Shown piece after piece: positions 33,668 to 39,066 of a DNA stretch of 39,066 bases; position 1 is the stretch's first letter; the number at the start of each line of letters is the position of its first letter. This DNA is from Candidatus Saccharimonadota bacterium. Its GTDB lineage: Bacteria > Patescibacteriota > Saccharimonadia > Saccharimonadales > Saccharimonadaceae. Position numbers and translations under genes: made by a program. The notes under the pieces are model-generated. The model had not been told where the DNA came from and did no database searches. It worked only from the letters and a program-made list of their open reading frames with translations. Where the stretch lies: contig JAFWMO010000018.1 of assembly GCA_017510705.1 (NCBI GenBank), positions 1 through 39,066 of the forward strand, read 5' to 3'.

Positions 33668-34023
33668 TACTTGTCCTCCTTCTTATCAGCAGACTTTGCT
33701 GGCTTTTTGCTTTCTTTGGTCGCTTTATCATCTTCAGGCGTATCAAACACCTTGATAAAGTCACCTTTTTTCAAAGTAACGTATGCAAATTTCTTATCTT
33801 GGCGGTGAGTAATGCCCGGATAAGCATGTTTGCCTTTGCTAAATTTAGTTTTCTTACCATTACGGATAAGAGTACGTACATCGGTAACCGTCACGTTAAA
33901 TTCTTTTTCTACCATCTTGGCAATTTCTTGCTTTGATGCAGTACGAGAAACTGGGAAAATATAGGTACGGTTAGTTTGCTCGAGGTAGCTTTTTTCGGTT
34001 GCTCTTGGTTCAAGGATATTCAT
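33667..34023 (-). CDS. rplW: Ribosomal protein uL23
   Basis: This 118-aa protein is uL23 at the tunnel exit (ILEPRATEKSYLEQTNRTYIF; FNVTVTDVRTLIRNGKKTK). The start at 34023 (MNILEPRATEKS) fits homology and the GGAG before it. A Lys/Asp tail of about 25 residues follows the domain. Confidence 0.95.
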   Translation of the reverse strand: MNILEPRATEKSYLEQTNRTYIFPVSRTASKQEIAKMVEKEFNVTVTDVRTLIRNGKKTKFSKGKHAYPGITHRQDKKFAYVTLKKGDFIKVFDTPEDDKATKESKKPAKSADKKEDK

Positions 34024-34025
34024 AA

Positions 34026-34625
34026 TTATTTCTCCTCTCCTAGTAGCCATTTGTCTACAACTTTAAGTGCCGCATCCGAAAAGACAATTGCATCAGCATT
34101 CATAATGTCAAATACGTTAAGATAAGTTGCACGAACTAGCTTTACGTTTGGCAAGTTGTTTACTGAACGCATAACTTCTGGAGTTTTCTCAGCTGCTACG
34201 GCGAGAACATTCTTACCCTCAAGCTTCATGTCTTTTAATACTTTTGCTGCATCTTTAGTCTTGCCAGTAAGTTTTACTGCTGGATCCAAGATAAAGATTG
34301 CTTTGTCAGCATTCTTCATAGAGAGTGCCTGACGAATAGCGATACGCTTTGCGGATTTACTAATCTTCTTGGTAAAGTTTTCTTCACCGGTGCGACCAAA
34401 TGCTACACCACCGTGGCGCCAGATAGGGTTACGGGTTGAACCGAAACGTGCACGACCTGTGCCTTTTTGCTTCCATGGTTTCTTACCACCACCGCGAACT
34501 TCACCACGCTTCAAAGTTTTTGCGTGAGAACTGCGTGAGTTTGCAAGGTATGCATCATATGCGAGTTTTACGAGTTCGTGGTTTTCTACGGTTAAACCGA
34601 AGATATCTTTATTCAAAGTAGCCAT
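34026..34625 (-). CDS. rplD: Ribosomal protein uL4
   Basis: This 199-aa protein is uL4. The tunnel-loop region is clear (RGGGKKPWKQKGTGRARFGS, NPIWRHGGVAFGR). In E. coli uL4 also represses its own operon through the S10 leader; whether the structured rplC leader here serves that purpose is unknown. The start at 34625 (MATLNKD) lies 1 nt after rplC. Confidence 0.96.
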   Translation of the reverse strand: MATLNKDIFGLTVENHELVKLAYDAYLANSRSSHAKTLKRGEVRGGGKKPWKQKGTGRARFGSTRNPIWRHGGVAFGRTGEENFTKKISKSAKRIAIRQALSMKNADKAIFILDPAVKLTGKTKDAAKVLKDMKLEGKNVLAVAAEKTPEVMRSVNNLPNVKLVRATYLNVFDIMNADAIVFSDAALKVVDKWLLGEEK

Positions 34626-34626
34626 A

Positions 34627-35247
34627 TTACTCCTTTCCCTCCACAGACACAATGCCTTTCTTTGGACCAGGGACAGCGCCCTTTAGACCAATGAGGTTGT
34701 TTGCAACGTCGATATAAGCAACTACCAAGTTCTTGACAGTTACAGTATCGTGGCCCATACGACCTGGCATCTTCTTGCCTTTCCAAACTTTTTGTGGGTA
34801 CATAGAGCCGATAGAACCGACTTTACGAATATCGCCCTTAAAACCGTGGGTATTGCGGGATTCATTAAAGTTCCAGCGTTTTACAGTACCAGCATAGCCT
34901 TTGCCTTTGCTTGTACCAGTTACAGCTACCTTATCACCAAGCTTGAAAGCTTCTACGGTGATAGTGTCGCCGAGCTTCATGCCTTCAGGGATTTCGTCAA
35001 CACGGAATTCCTTAAGCACTTTTGGACTAATATTTTCACCAGCCTTTTTTGCGTGGCCAGTAACCGACTTGCTCAGATTCTTACCCTGACCAAAACCAAA
35101 TTGCACAGCATTATAACCATCTGTTTCGATAGTCTTTATCTGAGTCACTGTGATTGGCCCGGCTTGAAGGATAGTCACTGGAGTAACTACACCATCGTCA
35201 CCGATAATCTGGGTCATACCAATTTTGGTGCCGAGAATGACTTGCAT
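34627..35247 (-). CDS. rplC: Ribosomal protein uL3
   Basis: This 206-aa protein is uL3 (MQVILGTKIGMTQIIGDDG; central WNFNESRNTHGFKGDIRKVG; KMPGRMGHDTVTVKNLVV). It is the first gene of the cluster; rpsJ (uS10), which usually precedes it, is not present. The start at 35247 is preceded by AAAGGAAAGG. The 154-nt leader is strongly structured. Confidence 0.96.
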   Translation of the reverse strand: MQVILGTKIGMTQIIGDDGVVTPVTILQAGPITVTQIKTIETDGYNAVQFGFGQGKNLSKSVTGHAKKAGENISPKVLKEFRVDEIPEGMKLGDTITVEAFKLGDKVAVTGTSKGKGYAGTVKRWNFNESRNTHGFKGDIRKVGSIGSMYPQKVWKGKKMPGRMGHDTVTVKNLVVAYIDVANNLIGLKGAVPGPKKGIVSVEGKE

Positions 35248-35416
35248 TCTATTCCTTTCCTTTATATTGCCAATTCCGCCTCTGTACAACAGGCAGAATT
35301 ATTCTCGCAATTTTTTTAATATTTTTTACATGTAAATAACTAGACTTTTAGGCTGGTTTCCGCTCGTGAGTTTTACGGACCTCTCCTTATGTCTAGATAA
35401 CACCTTAATTATATCA
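35248..35416 (-). promoter_or_regulatory. Promoter and structured leader of the ribosomal operon
   Basis: On the minus strand TGA-TATAAT (35416-35408) starts a leader of about 154 nt. Stem 1 pairs GTCTAG/CTAGAC (35396-35391 with 35345-35340) and encloses GGTCCG ... CGGAAACC. A second domain, AATTCTGCCT ... AGGCGGAATT (35300-35272), is a 10-bp stem with one G-U, extended by ATTGC/GCAAT. It ends shortly before the SD. This architecture suggests autogenous control by a ribosomal protein. Confidence 0.6.
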
Positions 35417-35443
35417 CACTTTTTCTCTTACTACAAGAGAAAT

Positions 35444-36382
35444 TTAGATGTTTTTTATAATCCCCCAAGCTTCTTCTACAGAATGAGTTTCCATTAATTT
35501 GGCGCGAATATCCGAAGCACCCGGAAAATTATTGATATAAATCTTGAAAAAGTGTTTGAGCGGCTCATACGGAAGCTCGTGTGGATATTCTTCATATAGA
35601 CTTAAATGATATTTCAAAAGTTCTATCAGTTCTTCTCTTGTTGGCTCATGATCCGTAAAGCAATACGGATTCTGGAATACGCCACGACCAATCATAAAAC
35701 CATCTACCTCTGGATATTTTTTATGTAATTCTAGCGCCTGTGCGCGGTTTTTGATATCACCATTAATAACTAATTTAGTCTCGGGGCTAATCTCATCACG
35801 AAGCTTAATTACCTCTGGAATTAGCTCATAATGTGCATCCACCTTGCTCATTTCTTTCTTAGTACGAAGGTGCACAGTAAGTGCTGCCGGGTGTTCCTTG
35901 AGGAGCGTCGGTAGCCAATCATGGAATTCTTCCACCTTGCTCCAGCCAAGCCTAGTTTTCACCGATACGGGCAAATCCGTATGCGCTTTGGCATTCCTAA
36001 AACATTCCACGGCTAGCTCTGGAGTTTTTATCATTGCCGCACCACCGCCAGCGCGATTTACGTTTTTATCTGGACAGCCAAAATTGATGTCCACACCAGA
36101 GAAGCCGAGTGACTTTAGCGCCTCAGAAATTGCCGCAAAATGCTCTGGATTTTTGCCCCAAATTTGAGCAATTATAGGCTTATCCGTAGGTACTACTTGC
36201 AGTCTTTCTAGCGCATTTGCACGCCCTTTTTCGGATGCGTAAGACGATACATTTGTGAACTCGGTATAAAAAAGGTCTGGCCGGCCAGCCTTCGCCACCA
36301 CCTGCCGAAAAATCACATCTGTTACACCCTCCATCGGCGCCAAGATGAGAAACGGTTTTTCTAGCTCTTGCCAAATATTCAT
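35444..36382 (-). CDS. dus: tRNA-dihydrouridine synthase
   Basis: This 312-aa protein is a Dus FMN enzyme, which reduces uridines in tRNA D-loops. LAPMEGVTDVIFRQVV binds FMN, the catalytic cysteine is in DINFGCPDKNVNRAGGGA, and VKTRLGW, LTVHLRTKKEMSK, INGDIK and MIGRGVFQNPY complete the pattern. The subfamily (A, B or C) is not certain. The start at 36382 (MNIWQELEKPF) is chosen because TGT-TATAAT ends 6 nt before it with no SD, so the mRNA should be leaderless; an ATG 18 nt upstream would overlap the -10 box. A small hairpin (TTTCTCTT/AAGAGAAA, 35422-35442) follows the stop. Confidence 0.92.
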   Translation of the reverse strand: MNIWQELEKPFLILAPMEGVTDVIFRQVVAKAGRPDLFYTEFTNVSSYASEKGRANALERLQVVPTDKPIIAQIWGKNPEHFAAISEALKSLGFSGVDINFGCPDKNVNRAGGGAAMIKTPELAVECFRNAKAHTDLPVSVKTRLGWSKVEEFHDWLPTLLKEHPAALTVHLRTKKEMSKVDAHYELIPEVIKLRDEISPETKLVINGDIKNRAQALELHKKYPEVDGFMIGRGVFQNPYCFTDHEPTREELIELLKYHLSLYEEYPHELPYEPLKHFFKIYINNFPGASDIRAKLMETHSVEEAWGIIKNI

Positions 36383-36397
36383 TTTTATATTATAACA
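36383..36397 (-). promoter_or_regulatory. Leaderless promoter of dus
   Basis: On the minus strand TGT-TATAAT (TATAAT 36394-36389) is followed by 6 nt (ATAAAA) and the ATG at 36382. No SD is present. Confidence 0.65.
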
Positions 36398-36412
36398 CAC
36401 TTTTTAGTACTC

Positions 36413-36496
36413 TTGTATTTTCTCCAGAATTTGATACAATAGAAACATATTCGGGGATACCCGCCCACCCTAATCGCAAGATTAGGGGATATTTTT
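36413..36496 (+). ncRNA. Candidate small RNA antisense to the mazF-like 3' end
   Basis: On the plus strand TTGTAT (36413-36418), 16 bp, then TGA-TACAAT (TACAAT 36435-36440) form a plausible promoter. The following 50 nt (about 36447-36496) contain a CGGG-GATA-CCCG hairpin (36452-36463) and a CCCTAATC-GCAA-GATTAGGG terminator stem (36468-36487) ending in TTTTT. No ORF fits. It overlaps the last codons and the stop of the mazF-like gene on the opposite strand. The call is an inference from promoter, hairpins and T-run. Confidence 0.45.
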
Positions 36497-36886
36497 GCCA
36501 AGAATTAATGAGCATAGGCTCTTACGAACTAGTTCCAAATCCGACTCAGGTATCGCCCCCATCTTTTTATACAGCCTAAATGAGCTAATATTCTTAACCT
36601 GCGCAACTACCGCAATCTGCTCAGCATTCTTAAAACCAAAATAGGCATACCAGTTACCTTCATGTTTTTTGGTAGTAAGCGGGACGCCAATAAAACTATA
36701 TTTAGTTAGTTTTCTCACGATCAAAACTGGCCTAGCAAACGTTTCGCTTTTTCCATTTATCTCGCTCCCCACATTTTCACCAACCGCACACCACCAAATG
36801 TCGCCGTCTTTTATAGAATGCAACACTCCAGAATAGTGAATTTTGGCTTTAAGTTTTATCCACCCATTAAAATCCTTTTTATCCAT
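36482..36886 (-). CDS. Solitary PemK/MazF-like toxin-family protein
   Basis: This 134-aa protein shows the PemK/MazF fold pattern: GDIWWCAVGENVGSEINGK, ARPVLIVRKL, SFIGVPLTTK and QVKNISSFRLYKKMG. MazF proteins are sequence-specific endoribonucleases balanced by an antitoxin; no antitoxin gene adjoins it on either side. It may be a solitary housekeeping variant, or may be controlled by RNA structure: the SD lies in a hairpin (36892-36914), and a candidate antisense RNA covers its 3' end. Its stop codon sits inside an inverted repeat. The start has AGGAG at normal spacing. Confidence 0.8.
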   Translation of the reverse strand: MDKKDFNGWIKLKAKIHYSGVLHSIKDGDIWWCAVGENVGSEINGKSETFARPVLIVRKLTKYSFIGVPLTTKKHEGNWYAYFGFKNAEQIAVVAQVKNISSFRLYKKMGAIPESDLELVRKSLCSLILGKNIP

Positions 36887-36891
36887 AAATT

Positions 36892-36914
36892 ACTCCTATT
36901 TTAATTACAGGAGT
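36892..36914 (-). promoter_or_regulatory. SD-sequestering hairpin before the mazF-like gene
   Basis: On the minus strand ACTCCT, 11 nt, AGGAGT form a 6-bp perfect stem. The right arm is the SD (AGGAG), 6 nt before the ATG at 36886. If formed, it would block ribosome binding. Confidence 0.6.
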
Positions 36915-37008
36915 TTTCTAGCATACTGCTGTAAAAATTACAACCCCCACCAACCTAAATAAGCCTAGGCGGAATAAAACAGCCCAACAAACAATCACGA
37001 CAACACAT

Positions 37009-38079
37009 TTACATCTCTAAAAACGCATCAATAAACTCGTCTAGATGCCCATCTAATACATCATCTGGATCGGTAGATTCATAGCCGGTACGCGTATCTT
37101 TCACTAGTTTATAAGGCTGAAGAACGTAATTCCTAATCTGTTGACCCCAACCGGCGGATTCACCCGCGCGAAGTTCCCCGATTGTAGCTGCATGCTGTTC
37201 TAATTGCATCTGCACCAATTTACCACGCAAAATCTCCATTGCCTTCTCTTTATTCTGGAGTTGCGAGCGCTCATTTTGAATCGCCACCACAGTATTAGTT
37301 GGAAGATGCGTAATCCTTACCGCCGAATTGGTCGTATTCACAGACTGCCCACCATGCCCACCAGAATGGTATACGTCAATACGCAAGTCTTTCTCATCAA
37401 TCTGCACCTCTGCATCCGCCTTTATCACCGGCAAAATCTCTACCAGCGCAAAAGAAGTTTGACGCAAATTATTTGCATTAAACGGAGATAAGCGCACCAG
37501 CCTATGTACGCCATGCTCAGATTTTAGTAGCCCATACGCATTAGCCCCAGACACCTCATACACGGCAGTTTTTATCCCGGCTTCTTCCCCCTCTACACGC
37601 TCAAGCAAAGTCACTTTGAAACCTTTTTTCTCAAAAAACCTCAGATACATCCGCTCCAGCATGGAAGCCCAGTCCATAGCCTCGGTGCCACCAGCACCAG
37701 AAGTAATTCGGATAATTGCATCTTTACTGTCATACGGCCCTGTAAATCTCAGGGATTTTTTTAGTTCAGACAGCCCCTCTTCCATAGCCGCAATCTGCTC
37801 ACCAAATTCATCTTCCATGCTATCATCAGACAGCTCCATCAGCTCCTTCAGATCCTTAATCTGCGTACCAAGCAGCTGCCACGGCTGGATTTCGTCGTTT
37901 AGTCTCGCAAGCTCCTGATTTTTGTGCGTAGCATTTTCTACATTATGCCAAATTTCTGGGTTCTCTACCTCTTTTGCTAGCACGCCAGCCGTCACAATTT
38001 TATCCGCAATATTTAGTTTCTCATAGGACCGCAAAAACTCCGCTTCCAGATCTTCTAATCTTTTCTGTAATTCCTGCAT
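37009..38079 (-). CDS. prfB: Peptide chain release factor 2
   Basis: This 356-aa protein is RF2. The RF2-specific stop-codon recognition motif SPF is in VRLSPFNANN (about residue 200), and the GGQ motif is in YHSGGHGGQSVNTTNSA (about residue 240). It recognises UAA and UGA, consistent with UGA as a stop in this genome. The start at 38079 (MQELQKRLED) is preferred: TGA-TATAAT ends 7 nt before it with no SD, whereas the earlier ATG overlaps the -10 box. The reading frame is open throughout, so the autoregulatory +1 frameshift known from many bacteria is absent. Confidence 0.95.
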   Translation of the reverse strand: MQELQKRLEDLEAEFLRSYEKLNIADKIVTAGVLAKEVENPEIWHNVENATHKNQELARLNDEIQPWQLLGTQIKDLKELMELSDDSMEDEFGEQIAAMEEGLSELKKSLRFTGPYDSKDAIIRITSGAGGTEAMDWASMLERMYLRFFEKKGFKVTLLERVEGEEAGIKTAVYEVSGANAYGLLKSEHGVHRLVRLSPFNANNLRQTSFALVEILPVIKADAEVQIDEKDLRIDVYHSGGHGGQSVNTTNSAVRITHLPTNTVVAIQNERSQLQNKEKAMEILRGKLVQMQLEQHAATIGELRAGESAGWGQQIRNYVLQPYKLVKDTRTGYESTDPDDVLDGHLDEFIDAFLEM

Positions 38080-38125
38080 ATCAACCATTATATCACACCC
38101 AATTTCCGTCAAAATGTGATATATT
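38080..38125. promoter_or_regulatory. Divergent promoters: prfB (-) and 95-aa gene (+)
   Basis: On the minus strand TGA-TATAAT (38095-38087) ends 7 nt before the prfB ATG (leaderless). On the plus strand TGA-TATATT (38117-38125) precedes a leader of about 30 nt with an AAGGGGGTGG SD. Confidence 0.6.
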
Positions 38126-38160
38126 TATAAATACATATGCTAAAAAAAGGGGGTGGCAAT

Positions 38161-38448
38161 ATGGGTACTTTAAAGAATACTTCCGAAGAAAATTTGCAAA
38201 AAATCCGGAAGAAAGTTTACGAGATGCCTTATCGGACATTTAGCAACAACATTGTCCATAAAATAATCCAAAGTGCAGAGTTTGAAAAATTTTTTCAGTG
38301 TGGCGTGGAGAATTTGAGCCTTGAAGAAAAGGACCATTTAGCAGAAATGATTGTCAAAACCCTTGGCGACGAGACTCTAATTATCAACAACAACGCTCTT
38401 ATTGTTTTTATGGCCGCAGTTGTCGTACGGATGGCATCCCACCAATAA
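38161..38448 (+). CDS. Unknown 95-aa protein
   Basis: I do not recognise this protein. It is mainly helical and charged (LQKIRKKVYEMPYRTFSNNI), with a hydrophobic C-terminus (residues about 76-92, NNNALIVFMAAVVVRMAS) that could be a core helix or a weak membrane helix. The start at 38161 has the SD AAGGGGGTGG about 5 nt before it; an upstream ATG at 38137 would place that SD inside the gene. It ends at a strong bidirectional terminator. Confidence 0.7.
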   Translation: MGTLKNTSEENLQKIRKKVYEMPYRTFSNNIVHKIIQSAEFEKFFQCGVENLSLEEKDHLAEMIVKTLGDETLIINNNALIVFMAAVVVRMASHQ

Positions 38449-38474
38449 AAAGCCCCTCATGCGAGGGGCTTTTT
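38447..38474. terminator. Bidirectional terminator
   Basis: AAAAAGCCCCTC-ATGC-GAGGGGCTTTTT is a 12-bp perfect stem with T-tracts on both strands. It stops the 95-aa gene (+) and the 82-aa gene (-), whose stop codon lies at its edge (38475). Confidence 0.92.
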
Positions 38475-38723
38475 CTAAATTATAGACCAGGAAAGGTCGC
38501 GCGAGTTAAACTCGAGCGTCATTTTTTCCCGACCTACGAGCACGTCAAAGATATGAAGTGCAACACCACCCGCAAAGCGAATTTGCGTGCGGAGAAGCTC
38601 GGTTATTTCGGTTTCCGCCTCACCGCGCCGCCTAAAAGTCAGCGGCTGGCATGGCGTCATTTCATAACCGAAGAGGGCCATTACCTCAACTTGCTCGGTT
38701 TTGTTTTTGTTAAAGTTTCTCAT
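38475..38723 (-). CDS. Unknown 82-aa protein
   Basis: I do not recognise this protein. It has a basic N-terminus, an acidic centre (GEAETEITELL) and a strand-rich C-terminal half (QIRFAGGVALHIFDVLVGRE). AAGGAG lies 5 nt before the ATG, but inside a hairpin (38727-38757). A long leader with further hairpins precedes it. Presence of a good SD, a promoter-like upstream and a shared terminator supports that the gene is real. Confidence 0.65.
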   Translation of the reverse strand: MRNFNKNKTEQVEVMALFGYEMTPCQPLTFRRRGEAETEITELLRTQIRFAGGVALHIFDVLVGREKMTLEFNSRDLSWSII

Positions 38724-38880
38724 AAAGACTCCTTAAAAATTAATTTTTCTTAGAGTCATTTATGTGAGCCTAATGTGTGCTCGGCTCTTGGCTAAGGGCA
38801 TAAATGACAATACCACATAGCTTTAAAACTTTTCTCGGCGTCAGTGACCGAAGTATAACGCGAGTACTTTCATTATACCA
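38724..38880 (-). promoter_or_regulatory. Promoter and structured leader of the 82-aa gene
   Basis: On the minus strand TGG-TATAAT (38880-38872) starts a leader of about 145 nt. It holds a stem of GTCATTTATG with CATAAATGAC (38808-38799 and 38764-38755, 10 bp) around an inner AGCC/GGCT-rich region. Next comes GACTC ... GAGTC (38757-38727) around the palindrome AAAAATTAATTTTT, which places the SD in its right arm. The first T-stem and the second share bases at 38755-38757, so they compete. Confidence 0.55.
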
Positions 38881-38912
38881 TAACCACCTTCGGGATGCTA
38901 GGTGCATGCTAA

Positions 38913-39066
38913 CTAGCGGGCTAGGCAGCGGAGAGAAAAGCCGTAATACCGGTTGTTGGCATCCTGCGTATAGGAACTACCACTGCTGAAATTCAAGTAA
39001 CGGGCGTAGATAGCGGACTGCACAGTACTAGACCAATAGAAGCCATAGTAACCTGCGTAGTACAAA
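38913..39066 (-). CDS. C-terminal end of a FISUMP-like surface protein (partial)
   Basis: Read on the minus strand from the window edge, an open frame (first complete codon at 39065) gives 50 residues including YYGFYWSSTVQSAIYARYLN and NNRYYGFSLRCLAR, ending in TAG at 38913. The YWSST ... L-x-F ... GFSLRC pattern is the C-terminus of the Fibrobacter succinogenes major paralogous (FISUMP) domain, a C-type-lectin-related fold often found in secreted proteins. The 5' part lies outside the window. No terminator hairpin with a T-tract follows. Codons near the end are rich in AAC and TAC. Confidence 0.75.
   Translation of the reverse strand, partial: LYYAGYYGFYWSSTVQSAIYARYLNFSSGSSYTQDANNRYYGFSLRCLAR

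Noticed and set aside
24816-35319. Many plus-strand ORFs of 60-200 codons opposite the ribosomal genes (for example 25036-25644, 33212-33808, 34750-35319)
   Set aside because: They mirror the codon use of well-conserved ribosomal proteins on the minus strand, and have no SDs or recognisable domains.
35422-35442. TTTCTCTT/AAGAGAAA hairpin as terminator of dus
   Set aside because: No T-tract on the minus strand after the stem, so termination by it is doubtful.
36950-37008. Terminator after prfB
   Set aside because: Only a weak CCTA/TAGG pairing without a T-run was found.
38080-38112. Longer N-terminus for RF2 starting at 38112
   Set aside because: The extra residues would be encoded across the -10 promoter element, and RF2 homologues begin at the MQELQKRL-type helix.

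Overview
The window looks like a chromosomal piece of a Candidate Phyla Radiation (Patescibacteria) bacterium, most probably Candidatus Saccharibacteria (TM7). The grounds are: no uL30 gene between rpsE and rplO, which is a CPR hallmark; very tight gene packing with many ATGA/TAATG overlaps; a sortase plus an APDTG-sorted surface protein, as expected for a Gram-positive-like envelope; and a polyphosphate-polymerase/DUF4956 operon. UGA is a stop codon: prfB is present, the only tRNA-Trp has a CCA anticodon, and several genes end in TGA. This argues against the code-25 phyla Gracilibacteria and Absconditabacteria. The taxon is an inference from content, not from a marker-gene tree.

Layout. (1) 1-292: 3' end of a class II tRNA, a terminator and an 18-bp copy of the tRNA end. 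(2) 293-3385: a fused ABC ATPase/FtsX-like exporter, divergent from a five-gene envelope operon (3434-8105): VTC-type polyphosphate polymerase, DUF4956 membrane protein, Cthe_2159-like beta-helix protein, orphan 7TM sensor-like protein and CAP-domain protein. (3) 8102-14515: CapA, GH97 glucosidase, sortase, a small GHKL-like protein, a YgjP-type metallopeptidase, a P-loop kinase, a polysaccharide deacetylase and tRNA-Trp. (4) 14565-16990: GT4 glycosyltransferase and GH57 amylase-like pair. (5) 17096-21589: bL33, an unlisted 41-aa Cys-rich ORF, a UvrD/RecB-type helicase-nuclease, and GpsA. (6) 21671-24241: four small three-TM proteins in promoter/terminator cassettes, and a membrane-anchored FKBP. 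(7) 24448-35247: the S10-spc ribosomal protein cluster, which begins at rplC, lacks rpmC and rpmD, and is split between rpsH and rplF by a 697-aa sorted surface protein. (8) 35444-39066: a Dus enzyme, a solitary MazF-like toxin with a possible antisense RNA, prfB, two small unknown genes with structured leaders, and the C-terminus of a FISUMP-like surface protein.

How it works together. Much of the non-ribosomal content concerns the cell surface: sortase with its APDTG client, CapA, CAP, deacetylase, beta-helix proteins and FISUMP. Another part concerns alpha-glucan handling (GT4, GH57, GH97). The regulatory grammar is unusually uniform. Promoters are TGN-TATAAT (extended -10), usually without a visible -35. 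At seven starts the TATAAT lies only 6-8 nt before the ATG and there is no Shine-Dalgarno, which predicts leaderless mRNAs; the other genes start from SD sequences. Several hairpins (rplC leader, mazF, 82-aa gene, 126-aa membrane gene, nested repeat after rplO) suggest RNA-level control. I found no CRISPR array, insertion sequence or phage gene.
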